A stretch of DNA of 64,000 nt from Paenibacillus humicola (GCF_028826105.1 NZ_JAQGPL010000001.1:621501-685500); one strand, 5' to 3'. Positions 34,872 through 43,363 are shown, counted from the first letter of the stretch. Notes: generated by a model not told the origin, from the sequence alone. Numbers and translations are program-made.

Positions 34872-35294
34872 ATGAACGTTCGTTCTTTTCAGTTGTCGGA
34901 TTACCGCCCTGTTACGGAACTCCTTCAATCGGTTTTATCGGAGGACTGCTACGAGCAAACGATGGAAGCTTTCGGGCGCCAGCTTTCATGGGACAGCGAG
35001 CTTGTGCTGGTCGCATCGGTGGACGGCGTCATTGCCGGCATGATTATCGGTACGATCGACGATAACAAGGGCTACTATTACCGCGTCGCCGTGCATGCGG
35101 ATTATCAGCGGCAGGGCATCGGCAAGAAGCTGATTCGTTCGCTCCGGCAGCGCTTCGAGCAGCGGAACGTTTCGAGAATTATGATTACGGCGGACGAGCA
35201 TAACGAACCGATCCTTTCTTTATACGAATCGCTCGGCTACGCGGCTTCAGATTTTTTTCGCTCCTTTCAGAAGCTGAGCATCGTCGCAGGTTAG
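34872..35294 (+). CDS. GNAT family N-acetyltransferase
   Basis: A 140-aa acetyltransferase of the GCN5 fold, transferring acetyl from acetyl-CoA to an amine. The acetyl-CoA-binding motif A is VAVHADYQRQGIGKKLIRSL (near residues 75-94) with the Q/RxxGxG/A loop QRQGIG. Motif B follows with NEPILSLYESLGYAASDFF. The length is normal for single-domain members. GAGAGG precedes the ATG. It sits downstream of an AT-rich gap and ends before a terminator. The substrate is unknown. Confidence 0.85.
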   Translation: MNVRSFQLSDYRPVTELLQSVLSEDCYEQTMEAFGRQLSWDSELVLVASVDGVIAGMIIGTIDDNKGYYYRVAVHADYQRQGIGKKLIRSLRQRFEQRNVSRIMITADEHNEPILSLYESLGYAASDFFRSFQKLSIVAG

Positions 35295-35350
35295 ACAACC
35301 GGGGTTTTCCCCGCACAGACAAAACAAACACGACAAGCTTTACATGGACG

Positions 35351-35397
35351 AGCATATCTGCCCCCGACATTGCTTTTGGCGGACGGATATGCTTTTC
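35351..35397 (+). terminator. Terminator after the GNAT gene
   Basis: AGCATATC (35351-35358) and GATATGCT (35386-35393) form the base of a hairpin with inner GCC/GGC pairing, followed by TTTC. Confidence 0.55.
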
Positions 35398-35434
35398 TTA
35401 TAAGTAAGAACTTCTGCGGGAGTACGGAAAGCAC

Positions 35435-35986
35435 ATGGACAATTACATTTCTTGCGTGATCAAAAGCTTCAAGCATAACGGCAGGCTGCACCGGATGTGG
35501 CTGGAAAACCGGCAAATCCCGAAGGAACGGCTGGCTCCCGGGCATGCGGCCGAATCGATGTTCGTGTTCATTAACCGGCAGACTCCGATTCAGGAGGCGG
35601 ACGGCAAGCAGTGGACCAGCCGGATACCGGCTGTTTCGTTTTTTATTCCCGGCGAATGGTTCAACGTGGTGGCTCTGCTGGAGGACGGCGGCGTCCGGTA
35701 TTACTGCAACGTGGCGTCACCGCCGTATTTTCACAACCGGCTGCTGACCTATATCGACTACGACCTGGACGTCATCATCCCGAGCGGCGGGGCGCCGCAA
35801 ATCGTCGACCGGGACGAATACGAGTTCCATAAAGCAGCGTATCATTATTCGGCCGTGGTGGACCGCAAGGTGATGGCCGGGCTCGAAGCGCTTATGGACC
35901 GGATCGGCCGAGGCCGCGCTCCGTTTCAGGACGATCTGGTCATCGCCTATTACGAGGAGTGGCAAAAAAAGACGGGCGAGGTGTGA
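35435..35986 (+). CDS. DUF402 nucleoside tri-/diphosphate phosphatase (YgaC/Ntdp-like)
   Basis: A 183-aa protein of the DUF402 family. Members from Staphylococcus (Sa1684) and Bacillus (YgaC) hydrolyse nucleoside tri- and diphosphates. The central core WFNVVALLEDGGVRYYCNVA then SPPYFHNRLLTYIDYDLDVI carries the acidic metal-binding residues, continued by VDRDEYEFHKAAYHYSAVV. The length fits YgaC closely. A GGGAG lies a little far (12 bases) from the ATG. The stop is seven bases before lepB, so the two are probably cotranscribed. Confidence 0.85.
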   Translation: MDNYISCVIKSFKHNGRLHRMWLENRQIPKERLAPGHAAESMFVFINRQTPIQEADGKQWTSRIPAVSFFIPGEWFNVVALLEDGGVRYYCNVASPPYFHNRLLTYIDYDLDVIIPSGGAPQIVDRDEYEFHKAAYHYSAVVDRKVMAGLEALMDRIGRGRAPFQDDLVIAYYEEWQKKTGEV

Positions 35987-35993
35987 AGCCGAC

Positions 35994-36641
35994 ATGGCCC
36001 CCTATTCGGATTCCCGGCACGAAACGGAAGCGCCGTCCGGGCTGCCCGGCAGGCGAAAGCAGGCCGGACCGAACGGAAGCGGGAAGGCGGGCAATTCGGG
36101 CGGAGGCCGGCCGCGCGTGTGGACCGCGGAGCTCCGGGACTGGGTCCGCACGCTTGCGGTCGCTGCGCTTTTTGTCCTGCTGCTGCATACATTCGTCTTT
36201 AATCTCTCGACGGTAGACGGCCACTCGATGGAGCCGACGCTGTCGGACAAAATGTGGCTGTTCGTCGATAAATTCGCGTACCGGTTCGGCCCGCCCGAAC
36301 GCGGCGACGTCGTGATTTTTCGCGACCCTTCCGACGATGCGGACAAGAAGGAATTTCTCGTTAAACGGATCATCGGGGTGCCGGGCGATACGATCGAAAT
36401 TCGCAGCGGCCAGCTGTACCGCAACGGCCAACTGGTGGTGGAGCCGTATACGGATACGAAAATCGAGGATTCGGACTTTGGGCCGCTGAAGGTGGTGGAG
36501 GGCCGCTTTTTCGTTATGGGCGACAATCGCCATACGCGGGCCAGCAAAGACAGCCGTGCGTTCGGGTCGGTGCCGCGAGGTCTGATTCAGGGACGGGCCG
36601 ACTTCATCTTATGGCCGATCGTCGGCATCCACATGTTGTAG
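35994..36641 (+). CDS. lepB: Signal peptidase I
   Basis: A 215-aa type I signal peptidase (S26), which removes signal peptides from exported proteins at the outer membrane face. A long Pro/Gly/Arg-rich cytoplasmic N-terminus (~45 residues) precedes one membrane helix (TLAVAALFVLLLHTFVFNL). The catalytic Ser is in VDGHSMEPTL, the catalytic Lys in FLVKRIIGVPGDTIEI, and the closing box is FFVMGDNRHTRASKDSRAFG. The cytoplasmic extension is longer than in SipS. GAGGTG precedes the ATG. It follows the DUF402 gene by seven bases and precedes rnhA by 19. Confidence 0.93.
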   Translation: MAPYSDSRHETEAPSGLPGRRKQAGPNGSGKAGNSGGGRPRVWTAELRDWVRTLAVAALFVLLLHTFVFNLSTVDGHSMEPTLSDKMWLFVDKFAYRFGPPERGDVVIFRDPSDDADKKEFLVKRIIGVPGDTIEIRSGQLYRNGQLVVEPYTDTKIEDSDFGPLKVVEGRFFVMGDNRHTRASKDSRAFGSVPRGLIQGRADFILWPIVGIHML

Positions 36642-36660
36642 CGACCGGAGGTGAACTTGT

Positions 36661-37098
36661 TTGACCAAGGAAGTGACGATCTATACCGACGGCGCCTGCT
36701 CCGGCAACCCGGGTCCGGGGGGCTGGGGCGCGGTGCTTTTTTACGGAGAACACAAAAAAGAAATATCGGGCGGTGAACGGGCTACGACCAACAACCGGAT
36801 GGAGATCCGGGCCGTTATCGAAGCGCTCGGCATGCTGAAGGAACCGTGCAGCGTGAAGGTGTACAGTGATTCCGCCTATGTCGTCAACTGCTTCCAGCAA
36901 AACTGGATTCGCGGCTGGCTGAAGAACGGTTGGCGCAATAGCAAGGGCCAGCCGGTTGAAAATCAGGATTTGTGGCAGTCGCTGTGGGCGCTGATGCAGA
37001 AGCATCAGGTGAGCTATGTGAAGGTGAAGGGGCACAGCGACAACGAGTGGAACAACCGGTGCGACGAGCTGGCGCGCGAAGCAATCCGGCAGTTGTAA
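36661..37098 (+). CDS. rnhA: Ribonuclease HI
   Basis: A 145-aa RNase HI that cleaves RNA in RNA-DNA hybrids. It opens TKEVTIYTDGACSGNPGPGG with the first catalytic Asp (TDGACSGN), then the Glu in TTNNRMEIRAVIEAL, the Asp in VYSDSAYVVN, and the late VKGHSDNEWNNRCDELAREA with the last Asp and His. The basic handle region WIRGWLKNGWRNSKGQPVEN is present, as in E. coli RNase HI. It starts with TTG behind GGAGGTGA. It probably belongs to the unit DUF402-lepB-rnhA-queG. Confidence 0.93.
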   Translation: MTKEVTIYTDGACSGNPGPGGWGAVLFYGEHKKEISGGERATTNNRMEIRAVIEALGMLKEPCSVKVYSDSAYVVNCFQQNWIRGWLKNGWRNSKGQPVENQDLWQSLWALMQKHQVSYVKVKGHSDNEWNNRCDELAREAIRQL

Positions 37099-37162
37099 CG
37101 GGCGGATATTGCAGCCGGGAGCGGCGAAACCTACGAACAGAAGGCGACAGGAGGCGATGGTT

Positions 37163-38392
37163 ATGGCCGGAGCGGAGACATTCTGGGATCAGTTGAAAAC
37201 GAAAATGAAAGCTGCCGCTCCGGAACTCGGCATCGATAAAATCGGGGTCGCTTCGGCCGCCCCGTTTACCGAGCTGAAGCAGCGGCTGCTTCGGCATCGC
37301 GAGCTCGGCCGCGAATCCGGGTTCGAAGAGCCGGATCTCGACAAGCGGACGGAGCCTGCGCTGCTGTTCGACGATCCGCAGTCGATCGTTGCCATCGCGG
37401 TCGCTTACCCGTCCAAGCTGCAGGATGCGCCGAAATCCGCGCCGGGCGCGCGGCGCGGCATCATCTCGCGCTCGGCCTGGGGCGAGGATTATCATTCGGT
37501 GCTGCGCGACCGGCTTCGGCGGCTCGAAGCGTGGCTTCACGAACGCGTGCCGCATGTTCGCGCGGAGAGCATGGTCGATACCGGCGCGCTGTCGGACCGC
37601 GCGGTGGCCGAGCGGGCCGGCATCGGCTGGAGCGGCAGCAACTGTGCGATCATTACGCCGGAATGGGGCTCGTGGGTTTATCTCGGCGAAATGATCACCA
37701 ATCTGCCGCTGCCGCCGGACAAGCCCGTCACCGAGAGCTGCGGCGAATGCACCGCATGCATCGACGCTTGTCCGACCGGTGCCCTCGTCGGGCCGGGAGA
37801 GCTCGATGCGAAGCGCTGCATTTCGTTCATTACGCAGACGAAAGGCATCGTCCCGGATGAAATGATGCGCAAAATCGGCAACCGCCTGTACGGCTGCGAT
37901 ACGTGCCAGGTTGTATGCCCGGAGAACAAGGGGCGCAACTGGACGCACCAGCCGGAGCTTGCGCCGGACCCCGAGAAGGTGAAGCCGCTGCTCGTTCCGC
38001 TTCTAGCGATGAGCAACCGCGAGTTCAAGGAAACGTACGGCCGGAGCGCTTCCGCCTGGCGCGGGAAAAAGCCGATTCAGCGCAATGCGGTCATCGCGCT
38101 CGGCAACTTCAAGGACCGGAGCGCCGTTCCGGCGCTCGCCGCCGTTCTGGCGGAGGACCCGCGCTTCGAGCTGCGCGCGACGGCGGCCTGGTCGCTCGGC
38201 CGGGTCGGGGGCGCGGAAGCCGCCGAAGCGCTGGATCGGGCGCTTGCGGACGAGCGGGACGAGACGGTTCGGCAGGCCATCCGGCGTGCGCGGAAGGCGC
38301 TTGCCGAAGCAGAGCTTGAGCCCGGCGCGGAGGCGAATGCCGGGATGACAGGCCCGGAACAAGCGGACCGGGCGGAGGATCGGCCGCTGTAA
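37163..38392 (+). CDS. queG: Epoxyqueuosine reductase QueG
   Basis: A 409-aa cobalamin-dependent iron-sulfur enzyme catalysing the last step of queuosine tRNA modification, epoxyqueuosine to queuosine. Two [4Fe-4S] motifs are seen: CGECTACIDACPTGAL near residue 195 and GCDTCQVVCPENKGRNW near 251. The cobalamin-region segment VDTGALSDRAVAERAGIGWS is present. HEAT-like repeats near residues 310-380 (RNAVIALGNFKDRSAVPALA) match the C-terminal HEAT domain of bacterial QueG. The frame is open to 37109, but AGGAGG eight bases before ATG 37163 marks the start. folE, the entry enzyme of the queuosine and folate pathways, lies 570 bp downstream. Confidence 0.93.
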   Translation: MAGAETFWDQLKTKMKAAAPELGIDKIGVASAAPFTELKQRLLRHRELGRESGFEEPDLDKRTEPALLFDDPQSIVAIAVAYPSKLQDAPKSAPGARRGIISRSAWGEDYHSVLRDRLRRLEAWLHERVPHVRAESMVDTGALSDRAVAERAGIGWSGSNCAIITPEWGSWVYLGEMITNLPLPPDKPVTESCGECTACIDACPTGALVGPGELDAKRCISFITQTKGIVPDEMMRKIGNRLYGCDTCQVVCPENKGRNWTHQPELAPDPEKVKPLLVPLLAMSNREFKETYGRSASAWRGKKPIQRNAVIALGNFKDRSAVPALAAVLAEDPRFELRATAAWSLGRVGGAEAAEALDRALADERDETVRQAIRRARKALAEAELEPGAEANAGMTGPEQADRAEDRPL

Positions 38393-38617
38393 GGTGGCCG
38401 ATGCCCCGGCACGGCTAAGACGGCTGAACAGCCGGCCGCGCGCATCGCCGGGAGGCGGCGGCAGTGAATCGCCCGCGCTCCGCATCGCGTGGCTGCAGCC
38501 CGTGCTAACATGGCGTTCTCGGCCGGTGGGCGGGCTGTCTTTTCGCGCCGTCTACGGGGGTTTGACGGGCAGGCTCGGGGCGGGCGAACAGCCGTCTGTC
38601 CGGAGGACCTTCCTGCA

Positions 38618-38646
38618 TTGCGCAGGGGTGCCGTCCATGCTATGAT
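38618..38646 (+). promoter_or_regulatory. Sigma-A-type promoter of the YneF-like gene and folE
   Basis: TTGCGC (38618-38623), a 17-bp spacer and TATGAT (38641-38646) lie about 50 bp before the YneF-like gene. The preceding stretch 38393-38617 is very GC-rich and shows no supported gene. Confidence 0.5.
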
Positions 38647-38697
38647 AGGTTGCAAGTTGCGAATATTTCTAAACTTAAGGGTGCGGTGAACGAGAAG

Positions 38698-38922
38698 ATG
38701 TGGACGGTTATTATTTCGATCATAACGCTTATAGTCGGCGGAGTTGCGGGATTTTTCATCGGCGTCTATTATTTGCGCAAGCAGCTGGAAAAGATGCAGA
38801 ACGATCCCGAAATGCTGCAAAAGATGGCGAAGCAGATGGGCTACAATATGAACAAACAGCAGCTGCAGAAAGCGCAGAGCATGATGAAAAATCAGCAGCG
38901 GTCCGGAGGAAGGCGCAAATAA
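38698..38922 (+). CDS. YneF/UPF0154-like small membrane protein
   Basis: A 74-aa protein with one N-terminal membrane helix (MWTVIISIITLIVGGVAGFF) followed by a basic, Gln/Met-rich cytoplasmic tail with EKMQNDPEMLQKMAKQMGYN. This is the layout of the YneF/UPF0154 family, also resembling YtxH-like small anchors. Members of UPF0154 are widespread in Bacillales; the function is unknown. The frame is open further upstream, and GTG 38686 is an alternative start with a weak AAGGG nearby. It lies 39 bp before folE and is probably cotranscribed with it. Confidence 0.72.
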   Translation: MWTVIISIITLIVGGVAGFFIGVYYLRKQLEKMQNDPEMLQKMAKQMGYNMNKQQLQKAQSMMKNQQRSGGRRK

Positions 38923-38961
38923 CGTGCGCCTGGGCCGCCTTCCGGAGGGAGGCCGTCACAC

Positions 38962-39555
38962 ATGGCGGGCAAGAAGGATTACGTCAATTCGCTGGTTGGC
39001 GACAACCGCGAACAGATCGAATACCATATCAAAGAGATTTTGAAGCTCATCGGGGAAGACGTCGAGCGGGAAGGACTGCTTGAAACGCCGGCGCGCGTCA
39101 CCCGGATGTATGAGGAAATTTTCGCCGGTTACGACGTCGATCCCCGCGACGTGCTCGGCGTCACGTTCGACGAACAGCACGAGGAGCTGGTCATCGTGCG
39201 GGATATCGTGTATTACAGCCAATGCGAGCACCATATGGCGCCCTTTTTCGGAAAGGCGCATATCGGTTATATTCCGAGCGGCAAAATCGCCGGACTCAGC
39301 AAGCTTGCCCGCCTCGTCGAAGCGATTACGCGCCGCCTGCAGGTGCAGGAGCGGATTACGTCGCAGATCGCCGATATTTTGGAGGAAGTGCTGAAGCCGA
39401 ACGGCGTGATGGTCGTCGTCGAAGGCGAGCATTTGTGCATGTGCTCCCGCGGCGTCAAGAAGCCGGGCAGCAAGACGGTCACCTCGGCCGTCCGCGGCGA
39501 ATTTCGCAAAAGCTCCGCGCTGCGCTCGGAATTTTTGTCGCTGCTCAAGCAATGA
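38962..39555 (+). CDS. folE: GTP cyclohydrolase I
   Basis: A 197-aa type I (FolE) GTP cyclohydrolase that converts GTP to 7,8-dihydroneopterin triphosphate for folate and for queuosine synthesis. Zinc ligands are recognisable: Cys and His in [20 protein letters not shown], and the second Cys in [20 protein letters not shown]. The segment [20 protein letters not shown] is typical. The length is normal. GGAGGGAGG precedes the ATG. It is followed by a strong terminator. Confidence 0.95.
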   Translation: MAGKKDYVNSLVGDNREQIEYHIKEILKLIGEDVEREGLLETPARVTRMYEEIFAGYDVDPRDVLGVTFDEQHEELVIVRDIVYYSQCEHHMAPFFGKAHIGYIPSGKIAGLSKLARLVEAITRRLQVQERITSQIADILEEVLKPNGVMVVVEGEHLCMCSRGVKKPGSKTVTSAVRGEFRKSSALRSEFLSLLKQ

Positions 39556-39602
39556 CGGAACCGTCCTGACGGTCCGGATGAATAGCATGGACCGCCTGCG
39601 TT

Positions 39603-39632
39603 CCGCCCGCGCATCCGCGGGCGGTTTTTTTT
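39603..39632 (+). terminator. Terminator of folE
   Basis: CCGCCCGCG (39603-39611) pairs with CGCGGGCGG (39616-39624), with a four-base loop, followed by eight T residues. Confidence 0.85.
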
Positions 39633-39737
39633 GTGCCCTTTATTTGTGCCGCCGACAGGAAACGATCGTGTGAGTCCTCCGAAATCGTCCGGTGCAAGCA
39701 GCGGCTGAACAGGTTGCGCGGCGTACGGAAGAACCTG

Positions 39738-39752
39738 TCGAAAACGCTTGCA
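39738..39752 (+). promoter_or_regulatory. Candidate catabolite-responsive element (cre)
   Basis: TCGAAAACGCTTGCA matches the CcpA consensus WTGNAANCGNWNNCW at all but one fixed position. It lies 174 bp upstream of the enolase-superfamily gene, whose product should be a sugar-acid catabolic enzyme. The rest of 39633-39925 shows no supported gene. Confidence 0.45.
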
Positions 39753-39925
39753 TTTTCCGGGGGGCGGGCTTAAGCTGGGAATAAACCGTCGTTTTTGTAG
39801 GACTAGTCATTTCAGCGGGAGGGTCCCGCTGAGGAGAAACCATTGCCCGCCGAACGCCTGTCCGCGAATCAGACCGTTTTAGTCGCCGGCGGGTAACGGC
39901 CGTGGGCTTGAGGGAGGAGAAAAAA

Positions 39926-41014
39926 ATGAAAATTGCAAGCATTGAGACGTTTACGACCCGGCAGCTGTCGTTCGTGCGCGTGACGGCGGAGGACGGGCAG
40001 CAGGGCTTCGGCCAAATGGCGCCCTACCACGCCAACATTTCGGCGCTTGTGCTGCACCAGCAGGTGGCGCCGCACGCGCTCGGCGCTGATTGCGACGAGA
40101 TCGAGGCGCTCGCCGAGAAAATCGTCCGCGAGGAGCATAAGTTTCCCGGCTCGTACATTTGCCGGGCGGTCGGCGGACTCGATACGGCGCTGTGGGACTT
40201 GAAGGGCAAGCGCCTTGGCAAAAGCGTCTGCGAGCTGCTCGGCGGCAAGCCGCAAGCGCTCGATATTTACGGCTCCAGCATGAAGCGCAACATCTCGCCG
40301 AAGGACGAAGCGGAGCGGATCGCGCGGCTGAAGGATACGCAGGGTATCCGGGCGTTCAAGATCCGGATCGCGAACAATTTCGGGAACGACGTCGACGTCT
40401 ACCCCGGACGGTCGGAGGAGGTCGTGCGCGAGGTGCGGAAGGCGATCGGGGACGACACGCAGCTGTTCGTCGACGCGAACAGCGGCCTGACGCCGGGCAA
40501 GGCGATCGAGATGGGCGGCATGCTCGCCGAATACGGCGTCTGCCATTTCGAGGAGCCGTGCCCGTATCCGGAGCTGGAATGGACGAAGCAGGTGGCCGAC
40601 GCGCTCGACATCCCGGTCACCGGAGGCGAGCAGGACACGGACCTGGCGCAGTTCAAGCGCATGATCGACATGCGGGCGGTCGATATCGTCCAGCCGGACA
40701 TCTGCTATGTCGGGGGCATCAGCCGCGCGATGGAGGTCGCCCGGATGGCGGAGGCGGCGGGCATGCCCTGCATGCCGCATGCGGCTAACTTGTCGATGGT
40801 CACGGTGTTTACGATGCATTTGGCGGCAGCGATCCCGAATGCCGGCAAATTCCTGGAATTTTCGATCGAGCCGGATACGTGGACGAAGGACCTGTTCACC
40901 GAGCCCTTGGCCGTATCGGACGGCAAAGTCCAATTTCCGCAAGGGCCGGGCTGGGGCGTTACGGTCCGGCCGGAATGGCTGGAGCGGGCGGAGTACCGAA
41001 TCAGCCGCTTGTAA
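39926..41014 (+). CDS. Mandelate racemase/muconate lactonizing enzyme family protein (enolase superfamily)
   Basis: A 362-aa enolase-superfamily enzyme, which abstracts a proton next to a carboxylate. Family members dehydrate or racemise sugar acids, or cycloisomerise lactones. The capping domain is at 1-120. In the barrel, the Lys in RAFKIRIAN, metal ligands Asp (LFVDANSG), Glu (CHFEEPCPYPEL) and Glu (PVTGGEQDTD), and the late MPHAANLS with a His are visible. The FKIRIA motif carries Lys-x-Arg, unlike the Lys-x-Lys of classical MR/MLE enzymes, so the chemistry may follow a dehydratase subgroup. The frame is open to 39902, but GGGAGGAG fixes ATG 39926. It is monocistronic. Confidence 0.87.
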   Translation: MKIASIETFTTRQLSFVRVTAEDGQQGFGQMAPYHANISALVLHQQVAPHALGADCDEIEALAEKIVREEHKFPGSYICRAVGGLDTALWDLKGKRLGKSVCELLGGKPQALDIYGSSMKRNISPKDEAERIARLKDTQGIRAFKIRIANNFGNDVDVYPGRSEEVVREVRKAIGDDTQLFVDANSGLTPGKAIEMGGMLAEYGVCHFEEPCPYPELEWTKQVADALDIPVTGGEQDTDLAQFKRMIDMRAVDIVQPDICYVGGISRAMEVARMAEAAGMPCMPHAANLSMVTVFTMHLAAAIPNAGKFLEFSIEPDTWTKDLFTEPLAVSDGKVQFPQGPGWGVTVRPEWLERAEYRISRL

Positions 41015-41059
41015 GACGATGCGGCTTCAAGGCCGCAGCACTTGGGCCTGTAGCAGCGG

Positions 41060-41093
41060 AAGCCTGTCCGATTTTCGGACAGGCTTCTTTTTG
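41060..41093 (+). terminator. Terminator after the enolase-superfamily gene
   Basis: AAGCCTGTCCGA (41060-41071) and TCGGACAGGCTT (41075-41086) are perfect 12-bp arms followed by CTTTTTG. Confidence 0.85.
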
Positions 41094-41226
41094 TTCCGCT
41101 CGAGGCATGCCCATAGAAAAGGCACTGCTTGCTCTAACAGGCGGATAAGGGGTTATGCCGGCTCCGGCGCCCGAGCGGCGGGCGGAGCGCCGGTTATGGA
41201 AAGCAGCCGGCGCAAACGGAACCGGG

Positions 41227-42279
41227 CTACGCCGTGTGAGCGGTTTTATAAGCGTTGTCGACCTGGGCCAGGAAAACGACCGCGCGCTGGATATATTCTC
41301 TCGGATATACTTTGAACAGCAGCTCGTGCTTGCCGCCCTTCACGATCCATTCGCGCGACAGCGGGTTGACTTGGCGCGAGGCGATCTCCTCGGCGGTCGT
41401 CAGCGGCGCCGTTCCGTCATCCGTGCCGTGCATAACATAGACCGGAAACGGATAGGCGTTCTCTTCGACCTGCTTCGCCGGAATATAGTTGAATCCGGTT
41501 CCCGTCCAAAACGGCAGCATCCACTGAATGAGCGGCAGCGACGGAAAGCGCGGAAGGTCCAAGTACTGCCGGATATTGGCGTACAGCGCGTCAGGACTCG
41601 GCAGGAACAGGCTGTCGAGCAGCAGCGCGTCGATTTGGTCGGTCTGCAGCGCCGCCTGCAGCGCGGTTCCGGCTCCCATGGAAAATCCCCAGACGATCAG
41701 CTGGTCCGTTCCGTGCGTTTTCGCATAATGAATCGCGGCCAGCAGCTCCTGCGATTCCTCATAGCCGCCGGTCGCCGGCGAAGGGTCGGCATGCGAGGCA
41801 TAGCCGTAATCGAACATCAGGACGTTATAGTGCAGCCGGTGCAGCAGCCCCGCCAGATCGTACATCGGCACCCAGCTTTCCTCGCGGTTCGCCCCGTAGC
41901 CGTGGCTGAAAATAATGGTGCGTTTCGAAGACGCGGCACCGGCATCGGCGGAGGCCGCCGGAATGTACCAGCCGTGAACGGTCGTCCGCCCGCTGGCGCT
42001 GGGAAAAGAAACGTCCTGATAAGCGAGCCCCTTGGCTTCCATCGGATTGGATGTCAGCGGCGGAACGTAGGGATGCGCGATGATCCAGGCAATATACCCG
42101 TGAAAGGCCAGCAGCGCAAACAGGACCATGGCCATCAGGGCGGATAAGACGGCCACCGCGGCATGTCTCCGGCGAGCACGCGCCAGAGCGGGTCCCGAGG
42201 GCGCAGGCAGAGGGGAGGGCAGCAGCTCCGGCGGCAAACCTCCGCCTACGGGCAGCGACGGCGTAATGGTCGTACTCAT
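41227..42279 (-). CDS. Membrane-anchored alpha/beta hydrolase
   Basis: A 350-aa alpha/beta-hydrolase. A Pro-rich cytoplasmic N-terminus (~37 residues) and one membrane helix (VAVLSALMAMVLFALLAFHG) are followed by the hydrolase domain, which should face outward. The oxyanion region is IIFSHGYGANREESW, the nucleophile elbow GFSMGAG (Ser near 196), the acid is probably the Asp in VMHGTDDGTAP, and the His in GGKHELLF. Related proteins (BAAT/acyl-CoA thioester or YqkD-like hydrolases) have poorly known substrates. GAGGGGGAA precedes the ATG. It is divergent from the IclR gene, with a cre-like site between. Confidence 0.85.
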   Translation of the reverse strand: MSTTITPSLPVGGGLPPELLPSPLPAPSGPALARARRRHAAVAVLSALMAMVLFALLAFHGYIAWIIAHPYVPPLTSNPMEAKGLAYQDVSFPSASGRTTVHGWYIPAASADAGAASSKRTIIFSHGYGANREESWVPMYDLAGLLHRLHYNVLMFDYGYASHADPSPATGGYEESQELLAAIHYAKTHGTDQLIVWGFSMGAGTALQAALQTDQIDALLLDSLFLPSPDALYANIRQYLDLPRFPSLPLIQWMLPFWTGTGFNYIPAKQVEENAYPFPVYVMHGTDDGTAPLTTAEEIASRQVNPLSREWIVKGGKHELLFKVYPREYIQRAVVFLAQVDNAYKTAHTA

Positions 42280-42380
42280 GGTGATTCCCCCTCAAGCATA
42301 AAATGCAAAGTCGATCGATGGGACTATAGGGCAGCTTTGCTTGAAGCCGGCTATCCGAAAGACCCAAGCCATTCGTCGCT

Positions 42381-42395
42381 ATGAAAGCGCTTTAC
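42381..42395. promoter_or_regulatory. cre-like palindrome upstream of the hydrolase gene
   Basis: ATGAAAGCGCTTTAC contains TGAAAGCGCTTTA, one base short of the ideal cre palindrome TGAAAGCGCTTTCA. It lies 100 bp upstream of the hydrolase start, on the 311-bp divergent region shared with the IclR gene. Confidence 0.4.
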
Positions 42396-42510
42396 GTAAT
42401 GTATTACCTTTATCGTATGACGAGCTTGACGGATCTGTCAATGAATGTCGACATGATGTTAGCCGATTGTAACGCGGCTGTAATTTTTCAGGAACGGACT
42501 GCCAGCAGTC

Positions 42511-42539
42511 TTTACGGAAAAAGCGGTGTCGGGTATACT
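42511..42539 (+). promoter_or_regulatory. Sigma-A-type promoter of the IclR-family gene
   Basis: TTTACG (42511-42516) and TATACT (42534-42539) are 17 bp apart. The operator-like palindrome at 42551-42569 starts 12 bp after the -10. Confidence 0.6.
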
Positions 42540-42550
42540 GTGTGTAACTG

Positions 42551-42569
42551 AGTTTCATTAAGTGAAACT
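42551..42569. promoter_or_regulatory. Palindromic operator (IclR-type) in front of the IclR gene
   Basis: AGTTTCA-TTAAG-TGAAACT is a perfect 7-5-7 palindrome covering the expected transcription start. The same GTTTCA-N5-TGAAAC core recurs at 46285-46313 over the aconitase promoter. This suggests autoregulation plus control of aconitase by the adjacent IclR protein. Confidence 0.65.
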
Positions 42570-42590
42570 GTATCTGCGAGGTGACAAGCC

Positions 42591-43337
42591 ATGGCGGAGG
42601 AAGGAAAATCGACCGTACGCGCCGTCGAACGGGCGCTCGATATTTTGCTCGCGTTTACGTCCGGGAGAGAATTTGCGATGACGGAAATCGCCGACAAGGT
42701 TGGCCTTCACAAAAGCACCGTTCACCGGATGCTCGCCACGCTGGAGGACAAAGGCTTCGTCACGAGGGACCGCGCGTCCGACCGCTACCGGCTCGGACTG
42801 CGGATTTGGGAGCTATCCGCGAACATGGCGGGCGGCGACGATCCGGCCGTGCTCGGCCTGCCCGAGATGGAACGGCTGCGCGACCTGCTCGGCGAAACGG
42901 TCAGCTTGTATTTGCGGGACGGCTCGGAACGGATTCGCATCCAGGCAGTGCAGAGCGATCAGGCGGTGCGGCGGGTGGCGCCCGTCGGGGTCAGACTGCC
43001 GCTGTACGTCGGGGCGTCCAGCAAGGTGCTGATCGCCTTCGAGGATGCGGAGACGCGCGAGTCGCTGCTGGCAGATCCGTCATGGCCCTCCTCGGTCGAT
43101 ATTGCGCAGTACCGCGAGCAGATCGACGAGATCAGGACGCTCGGCTATGCCACCAGCTTCGAGGAGCGCGAGCCCGGCGCCGCCGCCGTCTCGGCCCCGA
43201 TTTTCGGCCGCAACGGCAAAATGGCCGCCGCCTTGTCGGTATCCGGGCCGGCCAACCGGCTGACGCCGGAGACGATGCGCCGCCACGCGCCCGTCATCAT
43301 TGAAGCTGCGCAGCGCATCGGCTCCATGCTGAAATAG
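42591..43337 (+). CDS. IclR-family transcriptional regulator
   Basis: A 248-aa IclR-type regulator. Residues ~8-70 form the winged helix-turn-helix (RAVERALDILLAFTSGREFA, MTEIADKVGLHKSTVHRMLA). Residues ~80-245 form the GAF-like effector domain (DLLGETVSLYLRDGSERIRI, VGASSKVLIAFEDAETRESL, GYATSFEEREPGAAAVSAPI). Members usually sense small organic acids. GCGAGGTG precedes the ATG. It is convergent with acnA, and both promoters carry the same palindrome, so I infer that this protein controls aconitase and itself. The ligand is unknown; a TCA or glyoxylate-type acid would fit. Confidence 0.88.
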   Translation: MAEEGKSTVRAVERALDILLAFTSGREFAMTEIADKVGLHKSTVHRMLATLEDKGFVTRDRASDRYRLGLRIWELSANMAGGDDPAVLGLPEMERLRDLLGETVSLYLRDGSERIRIQAVQSDQAVRRVAPVGVRLPLYVGASSKVLIAFEDAETRESLLADPSWPSSVDIAQYREQIDEIRTLGYATSFEEREPGAAAVSAPIFGRNGKMAAALSVSGPANRLTPETMRRHAPVIIEAAQRIGSMLK

Positions 43338-43363
43338 CTCGAATCGAGCCGGCTGCCGCAATG

